From the IMG/VR virus record IMGVR_UViG_3300021364_000016, positions 1 to 64,000 of that record: 64,000 bases of DNA, one strand, 5' to 3'. The translations under genes and the position numbers were made by a program. This DNA comes from a virus. Shown here piece after piece: positions 32,046-40,137 of this stretch. Every line of letters begins with the position of its first letter. Position 1 is the first letter of the stretch. Under the pieces are notes generated by a model. It had not been told where the DNA came from, searched no databases, and saw only the letters and a program-made list of their open reading frames with translations.

Positions 32046-34203
32046 CTGTATATTTTTTCTCCGTTACATCTTCAGCCCAATTGATTTCTTTTAGGTTTGA
32101 TTGAATTTTATTCCACTTATGAAGTAAGAAGGAATCTTTCAAACAGTGCTCTGCTAATTTAACATCACCTTTAAGATAGTTATTAGCAAAGTTTTCAAAT
32201 CTTCTTACCCAATCAGCTCTTGCAGAATTTTCAGATGATTCTAACGAGATATCTAATCCAAATCCTTGAGCAGTTGAACATGCATCCCATAAATTAGGAA
32301 ATACTTTCAACGCGTCAACAACAAGACCCGAAGCAAATATCGAAGCAGTATCATATTTCTTTACCATATCTTTTGCAGTAATTACTGCAGTATTAGGTGC
32401 TTGATTATAATCTTTATCACCACTCATAGATAAGAAAGAAATACCAGCAAATGAACCTCTATTTTCGAAAACATACTTTTCTACTTCATCCCAATCATCT
32501 ACAATAATTGTATTTGATACGTTATGTCTTACACCTTTATCCGCGCAAAGTTCTTCATTTGTTCCAGCATTTACCCAATGCTGTTGAACTAATTTTACCT
32601 TTTCAAGGTGCGTAATTCCTAATAGATCATCTTTAAAGATAGAACCTTTTTGTGGAAGAATAGGAAACGACACTACGACATCAGTTCCACCTGCAGACCA
32701 TACACTTTCTTCTACCATGTACGGATTTGTTTTAATAATAGCCTGAGTAATCTCAGATTCTTTATTCATTTGAACATTACGTATATACATACCAGAATGC
32801 TCAGCATGAATACCACTAGCAGTTTGTAATAATACCGAAGCATTTCCGCTTGGCTTGACACACGTTGTTCTAGCAGCTGCGTTAATTCCAATAATTTCTG
32901 CAACTTCTTTATTGACTTCTTTGACAATCTTTGCTCCTTTTTCTAGAATTTTCTTATTAAAAAGAATATCAGGATTATTCATCCATCCAGTAACAGAAAC
33001 ACCTAGTAAAGCTTCTCTATCAAAGATCTTTTTAGATGTAGGAGACAAAAACTTAAAGTCAGTATAGCCGGCTTGTAGGGTACCGAGGATAGACGCTGCC
33101 CGGCATGCCTTATAGAAGTCTTCCTCGGTATTACACATGCCTCCGTTGATTTCTGTAAGGTTACAGCCTTGCCATCCTGACTGTTTATTAATTTGAGGAT
33201 ACATACCAATCTCTACACAGGGATTAGTTGTATGTTCAGTTGATTCAACAAAGACAAATCCAGGTTCTCCAAACTGTTTCACAGATTGCATGATCTTTGA
33301 AAAATCTTCGATTGAAGTTTTATCACGAACGATTACTGCTGAGTTATTAGATCTACCACGTTGTGGATTTTCCATAAACCAGTTACCAGTTTTTGCATTC
33401 ATCATTTCTTCATCATCTGGAGAAAATAAACAAATAGTCGCTGATCTTCTAACACCACCTGAAAGTACTGCGTCTGCTGCATGCATTGTAATATCATACA
33501 CATCGATTGGACGAAGTGATACAGGATCTTTGGCATCAATAACCAACGTCTGTAATAAGTGTTCTACTTTATCTAAAGATCTTCGAAGACCTTCAGGACC
33601 TGGAGCTTTGAATCCACCTGAAATCTTAGCACCTTTTGGTCTAATTTGAGTTAAATCGAAAAATACTCTTCTACCTGCAAATTCTGGATATTTACCACCA
33701 TCAACAAAATACGAAGCCATTAGAACATCAAGTGCTGATGCCCAACCTTCAATTGAGTCTTCTACAACATATCCTTTTGCTTGTTTAGTACGAGTAGTAA
33801 TTTTAGGTAATTTTTTAACATGATGTTTTTGAACGGAGAATCCTGCGCCTGCTCCACATAACAAAATATAAAATACTTCACCAAAAAATTCAGGTCTATC
33901 TACATAAGAAGAAGTACAATTATACATTCTCATTTGGTGTTTCATCAATTGTTCACCACCAAATTGTAATGCTCTTTGTGCTCCTAATACTCTTTGCTCT
34001 TTATAAGCTTGTCTTGCTTCCTCTAAATAATTAGTTAGTTCATTTGATTTATTGATATAATTTTTTTCGTGCATATCAATTACACGATCTACTGCTTCAT
34101 CCCAAGATTCGTATCTCTCATCTTCTTCTAAATATCTGGAATATCCTTCATAGAACTTAGTTTGAGACAAAAATCTTCTTGTGTCAACATTTGCTGTTGC
34201 CAT
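31987..34203 (-). CDS. nrdJ: Class II (B12-dependent) ribonucleotide reductase
   Basis: 738 residues, the monomeric NrdJ type. Cys96 (MYNC), LLCGAGAGFSVQ, SGGVRRSA, and NPCVEI with Cys329 and Glu331 for the radical site, then GCNLTEI. The C-terminus CVGGAC provides the re-reduction cysteines. It makes deoxynucleotides without oxygen or a separate radical subunit but needs host adenosylcobalamin. It has its own promoter-terminator element. Glutaredoxin at 15 kb may be a reductant. Confidence 0.95.
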   Translation of the reverse strand: MATANVDTRRFLSQTKFYEGYSRYLEEDERYESWDEAVDRVIDMHEKNYINKSNELTNYLEEARQAYKEQRVLGAQRALQFGGEQLMKHQMRMYNCTSSYVDRPEFFGEVFYILLCGAGAGFSVQKHHVKKLPKITTRTKQAKGYVVEDSIEGWASALDVLMASYFVDGGKYPEFAGRRVFFDLTQIRPKGAKISGGFKAPGPEGLRRSLDKVEHLLQTLVIDAKDPVSLRPIDVYDITMHAADAVLSGGVRRSATICLFSPDDEEMMNAKTGNWFMENPQRGRSNNSAVIVRDKTSIEDFSKIMQSVKQFGEPGFVFVESTEHTTNPCVEIGMYPQINKQSGWQGCNLTEINGGMCNTEEDFYKACRAASILGTLQAGYTDFKFLSPTSKKIFDREALLGVSVTGWMNNPDILFNKKILEKGAKIVKEVNKEVAEIIGINAAARTTCVKPSGNASVLLQTASGIHAEHSGMYIRNVQMNKESEITQAIIKTNPYMVEESVWSAGGTDVVVSFPILPQKGSIFKDDLLGITHLEKVKLVQQHWVNAGTNEELCADKGVRHNVSNTIIVDDWDEVEKYVFENRGSFAGISFLSMSGDKDYNQAPNTAVITAKDMVKKYDTASIFASGLVVDALKVFPNLWDACSTAQGFGLDISLESSENSARADWVRRFENFANNYLKGDVKLAEHCLKDSFLLHKWNKIQSNLKEINWAEDVTEKKYTDVDTIASAACVGGACEIDF

Positions 34204-34237
34204 TGACTTCTCCGTTTTTGCTAATTTATATGGTAGT

Positions 34238-34266
34238 ATTATATATCAAAAAATCGGTTTTGTAAA
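34238..34266 (-). promoter_or_regulatory. Early sigma70-type promoter of nrdJ
   Basis: TTTACA, 17-base spacer, TATAAT. The -35 box lies in the loop and right arm of a CGGTTT-TGT-AAACCG hairpin. Confidence 0.8.
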
Positions 34267-34269
34267 CCG
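34250..34269 (-). terminator. Terminator hairpin overlapping the nrdJ promoter
   Basis: CGGTTT (34255-34260) and AAACCG (34264-34269) form a stem followed on the minus strand by ATTTTTTG. Confidence 0.6.
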
Positions 34270-34282
34270 TTATTTTTACGAT

Positions 34283-34489
34283 TTATGAGAAATATTTTTC
34301 AATCATATCTAAACGATCTTGTGCTGCAGCCATTTTATCTAATTCTGCAATAACCGCTTCTGTGACGTCAGAATGTTCTCCAATACCTGCCGGCATTGTT
34401 TTATATACTTCAATATTTGCTTTATGTACAGCAAGTTCACCTTCTGCTTGCTTCTTTGCTGCTTCAATTAATAATTCTCCGGTCTTCAT
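34283..34489 (-). CDS. Small conserved-looking helical protein
   Basis: 68 residues, helical and acidic: MKTGELLIEAAKKQAEGELA, EAVIAELDKMAAAQDRLDMI. Stop and start overlap the nuclease gene by four bases. Function unknown. Confidence 0.6.
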   Translation of the reverse strand: MKTGELLIEAAKKQAEGELAVHKANIEVYKTMPAGIGEHSDVTEAVIAELDKMAAAQDRLDMIEKYFS

Positions 34490-34881
34490 AATTTCACCTT
34501 TTTTCTGTTAGCTAGATGTTGTTCTTCAATTTCTTCTTTAGATTGCCCGTGATAAGGTACTGCATGATGTTCATATACCATTTTATCATTAATATTCGTA
34601 TCAAACGTCCATATCTCTCCGAGTATTCTACCAAATTTTCCTCTTTCATCCTTATGTGTTTTTATCTTAAGCTCTCCAGCACCTGTCCATTTAATTAAAA
34701 AATCTTTCGCTGCTAAACCATATTTCTTTTCTTCTAAATCTCTTGTGCGAGATTCTGGTGTATCAATTCCGTGAAGTCTTACTCTTTGGTTGCGTAACCA
34801 TACACCAAATCCTAAATCAATATCAACATCAATAGTATCTCCATCGACTACTTTGATTAATTTACATCTATATTCAAACAT
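34486..34881 (-). CDS. Staphylococcal-nuclease-like (SNase) protein
   Basis: 131 residues. VVDGDTIDVDIDLGF, RVRLHGIDTPESRT, KDERGKFGRILGEIW are the core SNase motifs (DGDT, R-x-GIDTPE, GR-LG). No signal peptide. It would be a calcium-dependent nuclease acting in the cell or virion. Located between small proteins and a DUF1353-like gene. Confidence 0.87.
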   Translation of the reverse strand: MFEYRCKLIKVVDGDTIDVDIDLGFGVWLRNQRVRLHGIDTPESRTRDLEEKKYGLAAKDFLIKWTGAGELKIKTHKDERGKFGRILGEIWTFDTNINDKMVYEHHAVPYHGQSKEEIEEQHLANRKKVKL

Positions 34882-35474
34882 TATTTAATACCTTCTATTT
34901 TTGCGTTTACTTTACGATGACCATTCCATGCTACCCAACCACCGACACGTAATGCCCAATATGCAAGGTAATTTAAGAAATGAAAACCATTTTGTTCAAT
35001 ATTAATATCTCTAAAAATTTGATCTGCTCTTTTTTGATCAATAGTTCCCATTGTTTCCTTTTGACCTGATTTTAGTAATGTAGCATATTTGTATGCATAA
35101 TCATGAACTAAACCTCCCATCAATAAAACGCCTGTTGGAGATAACCATGTGTGTAAAAATTTAGGTATCGATGCTCCGTCAAACTTAAATCCTGCTGGAA
35201 TAATATACCAATCACCTTCGATTTTAAATGCCCAATCATCAGCAACTTCCCAATGTCGAGTACCTGTCAACCACATCCAAATAGCACCCCAAAATCCTTT
35301 TCCTGCAGTAGGTATCTTGATTGGTCTTAACTGAGGCATTACTCTATATTCGAATCCAATAATTTCTTCATCACAATCAACTCCTAATCTATTAGCAATC
35401 CAACCAATAATAATTAAAATACCTACAATTGTAAATTGCCACCAGGTGACAAGTAGATCCGTAATGATATCCAT
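34881..35474 (-). CDS. DUF1353-like protein with N-terminal membrane helix
   Basis: 197 residues. One hydrophobic segment at residues 10-30, then IIPAGFKFDGASIPKFLHTW and GGLVHDYAYKYA, the DUF1353 signature with a HD pair. Family members are often phage encoded near lysis or tail genes. Enzymatic activity unknown. Confidence 0.75.
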   Translation of the reverse strand: MDIITDLLVTWWQFTIVGILIIIGWIANRLGVDCDEEIIGFEYRVMPQLRPIKIPTAGKGFWGAIWMWLTGTRHWEVADDWAFKIEGDWYIIPAGFKFDGASIPKFLHTWLSPTGVLLMGGLVHDYAYKYATLLKSGQKETMGTIDQKRADQIFRDINIEQNGFHFLNYLAYWALRVGGWVAWNGHRKVNAKIEGIK

Positions 35475-35872
35475 TATTCTTCCTCCTTTTTAGGTTCTTC
35501 TTTCACCGCTTTTTCATAATAAACTATAATTTCTGTTTGTTGATTTATATATCTACGAATTTCAGCAATATTCAAGGCCAATAATTCATAGTCTTTCATA
35601 CTTAACGCGACAAAAGCTAAGTCACCATATATGTCGGTGAATTCTTTTTCGAATGCTTCAAAATTTTCTTTTGTAACTACAAAGACTCGTGTGTCATTGA
35701 GTTGCAGCGGTTTCGGACGAGCTACTACCGGTATCTGAACCTTCTCTATTTTGGTTACTACTTTGATCTCCGGTTCCGGCATCAGGCGACTGCAACCACT
35801 GAGGAAGATCGCGCTGGCCGTTGCCACCAGTATCATCCATGAAACCGCGCCATAGTTTCGCTGTAGCGCCAT
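35474..35872 (-). CDS. Outer membrane spanin-like lipoprotein (o-spanin)
   Basis: 132 residues. SWMILVATASAIFLSGC is a signal peptide with lipobox (LSGC). A Pro-containing linker follows, then a helical domain to the charged C-terminus. Its first 60 codons overlap the 3' end of the i-spanin in another frame, the classic Rz/Rz1 layout. An internal ATG at residue 13 is an alternative start. Confidence 0.72.
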   Translation of the reverse strand: MALQRNYGAVSWMILVATASAIFLSGCSRLMPEPEIKVVTKIEKVQIPVVARPKPLQLNDTRVFVVTKENFEAFEKEFTDIYGDLAFVALSMKDYELLALNIAEIRRYINQQTEIIVYYEKAVKEEPKKEEE

Positions 35873-36197
35873 TCATTTTTCCTTCTAAAACTTTTGAATC
35901 TTTTAGTGCTTCGACTACTAAATTTAATTTACTTAATTTTGTTCTTAATTCATCTCCATAAGCTTCTGCTTTTTGAAGAGACGTTTGTAATTCGTTATTT
36001 AATTTACCTAATTTCTGAATATCGCCTTTGAGAGTCTCTACGCTTTCATTTGCAGTATTAACTGCTACTTCTAATTTTGAATTGTTTTCTCGTAAAGTTG
36101 CGATAGTATTTTGTGTAGTGTCATAATAATATTTAGCACCATAACCTATGGCGCCTAATATTGCTACTATAAAAATAAGAGCATAAATTCTAATCAT
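35694..36197 (-). CDS. Inner membrane spanin-like protein (i-spanin)
   Basis: 167 residues. N-terminal membrane segment IYALIFIVAILGAIGYGAKY, then a long periplasmic coiled coil (about residues 30-105), and a Ser/Gly/Asp-rich C-terminus that coincides with the overlapping lipoprotein frame. It would join the o-spanin across the periplasm to fuse membranes at lysis. Confidence 0.72.
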   Translation of the reverse strand: MIRIYALIFIVAILGAIGYGAKYYYDTTQNTIATLRENNSKLEVAVNTANESVETLKGDIQKLGKLNNELQTSLQKAEAYGDELRTKLSKLNLVVEALKDSKVLEGKMNGATAKLWRGFMDDTGGNGQRDLPQWLQSPDAGTGDQSSNQNREGSDTGSSSSETAATQ

Positions 36198-36426
36198 CTG
36201 CTATAAATTTCGAAAATCTTTTCAGTAGTGCAGGTCTCTTTTTCTTTCTACGGTCAACTACATTAGTAGATGTAAATCGAGGACCCATTTGTGTTTGAGC
36301 TGGATTAGGTATAGATGCAGTTGTAGTATCATTAACATCTAATGTCTTAGGATAATTTTTATCTCCTGGCTTGAGTTTTCTCTTGCCAGCAGCTCTACGT
36401 TTTCTAATGTTGTCCCATAAACTCAT
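36190..36426 (-). CDS. Small basic conserved phage protein
   Basis: 78 residues. MSLWDNIRKRRAAGKRKLKPGDKNYP, then MGPRFTSTNVVDRRKKKRPALL. Strongly basic. The SLWxNIRxKR start is common in phages (recollection). Overlaps the i-spanin start by eight bases. Confidence 0.65.
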   Translation of the reverse strand: MSLWDNIRKRRAAGKRKLKPGDKNYPKTLDVNDTTTASIPNPAQTQMGPRFTSTNVVDRRKKKRPALLKRFSKFIADD

Positions 36427-37010
36427 TTGTAAATTTCCGATGCTGTAACGTATACTTTTTGATTTGTATTCATATGAACTGCCTCATATATATCTATACC
36501 AAAAACATCTCCGACTGGATAACAATTATCAAAAATTTTTATCTTATCATTAATATTAACGTGTTGTTCAAAAAATTTGTTTACTAATTTTTCATCGTTT
36601 ACTTTGTAGATACCTGGAGATAATTGCCTGTCTTTAAGTATAAACCAGTTGTTTTGTTCGTTGAGGAAATCGAAAGAATCAAGGTCGACTTTTTGCAAGA
36701 TGGATCGTAAGTCATCGTCGTTGAGTCCATATTGTTCTTTGATAAGGAACAATGCTGAAGCGAAAGATCCAAGTTTTGATCCTCCACCAGGAATTTTAGA
36801 AACGAGACGCTTAATATTAGCAGCAAGACGAATGAAAGGAGTATAGGAATTTTTCTTTGCGTCAGTATCAAGTTTGACAGATTTAATCCTTTTACCGTTT
36901 TCATCGATCACACCTTCTTTATATGCATCCCAACTTTTCCAATCCATTACCATCATTCTGATGAATCGGAATGTATATACTAGGTCTGTACCTCTTTTTA
37001 ATATTCCCAT
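36423..37010 (-). CDS. Conserved marine T4-like protein, unknown function
   Basis: 195 residues. TFRFIRMMVMDWKSWDAYKEGVIDENGKRIK, NIKRLVSKIPGGG, FASALFLIKEQYGL. The DWxxWDAYKxGVIDxxGK pattern appears conserved in marine T4-like phages and suggests a structural role. No enzymatic motif. Confidence 0.7.
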   Translation of the reverse strand: MGILKRGTDLVYTFRFIRMMVMDWKSWDAYKEGVIDENGKRIKSVKLDTDAKKNSYTPFIRLAANIKRLVSKIPGGGSKLGSFASALFLIKEQYGLNDDDLRSILQKVDLDSFDFLNEQNNWFILKDRQLSPGIYKVNDEKLVNKFFEQHVNINDKIKIFDNCYPVGDVFGIDIYEAVHMNTNQKVYVTASEIYK

Positions 37011-37375
37011 TGTTTTCTTAAGACCTCAACTACCTTTTTATCCATATCGATGCCTATTAAATCATTATGTTGAATATACTTCTGATGAATTAAAAAAGGC
37101 TTTAATACCGAAAGTTGCTTTTCATTAAATTTAAATTCACACATTCGTAGCGCAGGTTTAAATTCAAAAACATTAAAGATGATAATTAAATGATTTAATA
37201 TCAATCTTTCAGCTAATTCACCTGTTTCAAAATAACGATTAATTAATCTTTTGAGATATTTAAATCTCTTTAGATCCTCATAAAATTCATCAACATCTGA
37301 AAATTTTGGCCTGTAATAATTTTTGGCCGCATACATTAAGAAATTTTTGCTTGTCAGCTCATTAAAGTTCATCAT
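36998..37375 (-). CDS. Conserved marine T4-like protein, unknown function
   Basis: 125 residues. NFLMYAAKNYYRPKFSDVDEFYEDLKRFKYLKRLINRY, LNHLIIIFNVFEFKPALRM. Fully helical and charged. Pattern appears conserved in cyanophage-like genomes. Start MMNF; the second Met is possible. Confidence 0.7.
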   Translation of the reverse strand: MMNFNELTSKNFLMYAAKNYYRPKFSDVDEFYEDLKRFKYLKRLINRYFETGELAERLILNHLIIIFNVFEFKPALRMCEFKFNEKQLSVLKPFLIHQKYIQHNDLIGIDMDKKVVEVLRKQWEY

Positions 37376-37394
37376 GTAATTATATATTCAGATG

Positions 37395-38171
37395 TTATGA
37401 ATTCATTTTCGCATAAGCTGCCTTAATTCCTGCTAATTTATCTGTTGATTCTGTTTTAGCACCTGCTGCTGGATTTACGATTTTTTTATCACCTTGATCT
37501 TTGTCATTTTCTCTTTTTTTACTTTGATTAGTCTTTTTACCAGCATCTGCTGTCGCTTTTGCAGCAACATTACCATCAAACTTAGGATCAACTGATGCAG
37601 GTGGCTTATGATCGTCGATCATCTTCTTTGCACCTGGTCCGGTACCAAGAATTTCTTCATAATCCTGTGGCTTCGTTGCACCTTTGTAATGAGCAGCTCT
37701 ATCACCTTCAAGCACAGCAATTAGTTTGTTTCTAATTGACATAGTTGACTCCTTTTGTTCTGCTTTATCGTCTTTACCATTATCTAATTTTGGATTCATT
37801 TCAGCGGTATCTTCTTTACCCTTTTTCTTCTTCTTTTTATTTCGAAGAGCCTCAAAATCTTTACCATCAATATCACCATCTTTATCGTGATCAAGTTTAT
37901 GTTGATCGCCTTTTAATGCTTCATCTAGATCTTCTTTTTTCATTAGATCTTTTCTGAGATCTCTTTGAAGTTTTGGTAATATTTGCGCTAATGTTTTCAT
38001 TTGTGGTTCCGTAAGTTGTATATATTTTTGATATCCAGTACTAACTTGTACTCCTAATTTACCTTTGCCGGCAGAATATCTTGTAATTTGAATTCCACCT
38101 CTGTTATAAAGGTCAGTTGCTTCTTGGACCGTTTCACGAGTGGCCCTAACCTCGTCGATTGTTTTAGCCAT
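37395..38171 (-). CDS. Lys-rich protein with EF-hand loop
   Basis: 258 residues from ATG 38171. The N-terminal half is ordered (TIDEVRATRETVQEATDLY, YQKYIQLTEPQMKTLAQIL). DHDKDGDIDGKD near residue 105 is an EF-hand loop, followed by a poly-Lys stretch. The rest is Lys/Asp/Ala-rich and disordered. Could be a capsid-internal or DNA-associated protein. A TATAAATA lies 75 bases upstream, inside the previous gene. Confidence 0.6.
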   Translation of the reverse strand: MAKTIDEVRATRETVQEATDLYNRGGIQITRYSAGKGKLGVQVSTGYQKYIQLTEPQMKTLAQILPKLQRDLRKDLMKKEDLDEALKGDQHKLDHDKDGDIDGKDFEALRNKKKKKKGKEDTAEMNPKLDNGKDDKAEQKESTMSIRNKLIAVLEGDRAAHYKGATKPQDYEEILGTGPGAKKMIDDHKPPASVDPKFDGNVAAKATADAGKKTNQSKKRENDKDQGDKKIVNPAAGAKTESTDKLAGIKAAYAKMNS

Positions 38172-38182
38172 TTTTGTCTCCT

Positions 38183-38470
38183 TTAAATCATCCATTGAGC
38201 CACCAATGAACCTACTCCCGCAACAACTGCGGCAATTACTATCTTATTTATAATACTTACAGTTCTTGAATTATCATCAACTGCTTTCTGTATTTCATCG
38301 AGTTTGACTGACAGTTTGTTTAGTCTTTCTCGCATATTCTCATGATCGTCTTGTAATGCTATAATTTTCTCCTCTGCGCGAGCCATCGCCACCATCGCGT
38401 CAGTTAGTCTATCTAACTTCTCCTCAATTCTATCTAATCTTTTAGCGTTTGAATCTGATGTCTCAGCCAT
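38183..38470 (-). CDS. Coiled-coil protein with C-terminal membrane anchor (XhlA-like)
   Basis: 95 residues. A coiled coil from residue 10 to 70 (RLDRIEEKLDRLTDAM, LNKLSVKLDEIQKAV) ends in IVIAAVVAGVGSLVAQW. This resembles XhlA-type phage proteins associated with lysis. The start overlaps the preceding stop as TAATG. Confidence 0.62.
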   Translation of the reverse strand: MAETSDSNAKRLDRIEEKLDRLTDAMVAMARAEEKIIALQDDHENMRERLNKLSVKLDEIQKAVDDNSRTVSIINKIVIAAVVAGVGSLVAQWMI

Positions 38471-38610
38471 TATCTTTTTCCTTGACCTCTGTATTTCTTA
38501 AAACTTCTTCTCTTACTCTTATTCATAGTAGAGAATATAGGCTTACGTCCAATTGTTGTACCATGTTTTTTTGGTTCATGCACTGATACTGTACGAAATC
38601 TCATTGCCAT
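38470..38610 (-). CDS. Small basic protein
   Basis: 46 residues, about one third Lys/Arg: MAMRFRTVSVHEPKKHG, RKPIFSTMNKSKRRSF. Probably nucleic-acid binding or capsid associated. Overlaps both neighbours at TAATG-type junctions. Confidence 0.55.
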   Translation of the reverse strand: MAMRFRTVSVHEPKKHGTTIGRKPIFSTMNKSKRRSFKKYRGQGKR

Positions 38611-38966
38611 TAGTTATCTACCTTTGAACTTGCTCTCCACTGATAACAAGACCAGTATTTTGCTTTCCATTTAGGACCTGGATTATCACATCCGTGGCGA
38701 GCTCTGAAACTTGCTCTACGCTTTGGATCATCCCTTTTAATTTCCATATTAGGATCTCCAAATCTTACAACTACAACATTACCTTTTGGTCCTTTTACGT
38801 AAACTTTAAACTTCTTACCAGGATTCTCTGAAGTCCTAATTGGATCATTTAAGTTTACTTTTTTGCCTTTATATTCAGCTTCAGTGATCTGTAAATCTTC
38901 ATAGATATCACACTGCTCGCAAACTTGATCAATTAATTCTTCTCTATAAGTTGTAAATTTTTTCAT
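38610..38966 (-). CDS. Conserved capsid-region protein with CTS-like N-terminus
   Basis: 118 residues from ATG 38966. The start MKKFTTYREEL resembles a capsid targeting sequence. The core FKVYVKGPKGNVVVVRFGD, MEIKRDDPKRRASFRARHGCD and PGPKWKAKYWSCYQW is a widely conserved phage pattern with three Cys. It may be an internal head protein. No enzyme motif. Confidence 0.68.
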   Translation of the reverse strand: MKKFTTYREELIDQVCEQCDIYEDLQITEAEYKGKKVNLNDPIRTSENPGKKFKVYVKGPKGNVVVVRFGDPNMEIKRDDPKRRASFRARHGCDNPGPKWKAKYWSCYQWRASSKVDN

Positions 38967-38967
38967 G

Positions 38968-39195
38968 TTACCCACCAAACTCGTGACCTGCTACTCTTCG
39001 CATTTGTTTATTGAATTCAGCCTGTGAAGGCTTTTCTTTATATAATTTAATAGAGATCTCAGGTCGGTCTTTTCCTTTGATTCTCCAGTTATAACCTTTT
39101 TTCTTATGCTCTGGCTTTGACGTTTTGACTACACGTCTCTTATAGCCGGCGGCCCATGATTCTGATCCTTCATGAAATTCTTTAAATGTTTTCAT
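38968..39195 (-). CDS. Small CTS-bearing internal protein candidate
   Basis: 75 residues from ATG 39195, which overlaps the upstream stop as ATGA. MKTFKEFHEGSES is very close to the T4 capsid targeting consensus MKTYQEFIAE. The rest is basic (YKRRVVKTSKPEHKKKGYNW). If cleaved after Glu9, the basic part would be packaged with DNA. Confidence 0.62.
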   Translation of the reverse strand: MKTFKEFHEGSESWAAGYKRRVVKTSKPEHKKKGYNWRIKGKDRPEISIKLYKEKPSQAEFNKQMRRVAGHEFGG

Positions 39196-39368
39196 TTGCA
39201 TTTCTCTTCTGTTGCACTTAATTCTGTGTCTGCATCATGAATCCAAATATAACTCCAATGACCATTATCATTACACTTCCTTCCAAAAGAAAATTGTGGA
39301 TTATCCATAGGAGGTATTGCTGTACATCCAACTAAACCAAATATCATTAGTCCTAATAGTATTCTCAC
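39192..39368 (-). CDS. Small lipoprotein with GTG start
   Basis: 58 residues beginning at GTG 39368, with AAAAGGAG upstream and a GTGA overlap with the preceding stop. LLGLMIFGLVGC is a signal peptide with lipobox. The mature part has CNDNGHWSYIWIHDADTE. An internal ATG at residue 8 would truncate the signal, so GTG is preferred. Confidence 0.6.
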   Translation of the reverse strand: MRILLGLMIFGLVGCTAIPPMDNPQFSFGRKCNDNGHWSYIWIHDADTELSATEEKCK

Positions 39369-39619
39369 TTATTTTCTCCTTTTGTATCAGATCGTAGTGA
39401 TGTTTTATTAGAAGATGAGTATGGTTCATTACCCATTTTTCTTCTCATATACTTTGATACGCCTTTTGGTCCTTTTACAGGAACTTTTAAATTAGGAAGC
39501 TTTTTATCTGACTTCATTGAAAGCTCACTAACACTTTGACCCGGTGTTATTTTTTTCATTAGTCTTACCGATTCTGGTGTGCCATAATCCAATGGCCTTA
39601 TGTCTTTAAATTTTTTCAT
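39365..39619 (-). CDS. Small basic protein, possible internal protein
   Basis: 84 residues from ATG 39619 (GGAAG upstream). MKKFKDIRPLDYG is a weak capsid-targeting match without the Glu. Middle LPNLKVPVKGPKGVSKYMRRK is similar to the VKGPKG segment of 38610-38966, hinting at a shared domain. C-terminus Ser/Lys-rich. Confidence 0.55.
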   Translation of the reverse strand: MKKFKDIRPLDYGTPESVRLMKKITPGQSVSELSMKSDKKLPNLKVPVKGPKGVSKYMRRKMGNEPYSSSNKTSLRSDTKGENK

Positions 39620-40137
39620 TTTCTTCCTATAAAGGTATGATCTTTCCACCTTTGTGATCTTTCATCAGGTGCATTTAGATCTACCCAATCGTCTACAACT
39701 TTTAGTCCTACTTCATCAGCAATTGCTTTAAAAGAATCATCCATGAATCTCCAACAATCTGGATTATCATGGTATTTTCCTTGTGAAGGTGCAATTAAAA
39801 TCATACATGAACCTTCTTTTAAAACTCTTTTCATTTCTGCAACACTTCGAAAAGGATTGCGAACATGTTCTAATGTCTGACCGCTAACAATCAAATCAAT
39901 TGAATTATCCTCAAAAGGTAATTCATATTCTCCAGGCATAAGGTGAGTAACATTACCACCTCCGTTAATATCTGCTACATAATAAGTAGGATTTAAATTT
40001 TTAAATAATCCTTTGTAAGATCGATCTTGAACATTAATGTTTCGACCTCCTACATCTAAAATAGTCATACCATCTTTTAATTCATCAGCAATTTTACCAA
40101 TTGCTTTCTTCATATTAGTCACTGAACTTGGGTGCAT
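39616..40137 (-). CDS. Class I SAM-dependent methyltransferase
   Basis: 173 residues. MTILDVGGRNINVQDRSY is motif I, YYVADINGGGNV motif II, and ELPFEDNSIDLIVSGQTLEHV the Methyltransf_11 pattern. Target unknown. Lies among capsid-region genes rather than in the glycan cassette. No CTS-like N-terminus. Confidence 0.75.
   Translation of the reverse strand: MHPSSVTNMKKAIGKIADELKDGMTILDVGGRNINVQDRSYKGLFKNLNPTYYVADINGGGNVTHLMPGEYELPFEDNSIDLIVSGQTLEHVRNPFRSVAEMKRVLKEGSCMILIAPSQGKYHDNPDCWRFMDDSFKAIADEVGLKVVDDWVDLNAPDERSQRWKDHTFIGRK

Noticed and set aside
38245-38252. TATAAATA on the minus strand inside 38183-38470
   Set aside because: Distance to the next gene is plausible, but the bases are explained by the IINK codons; left as unproven.
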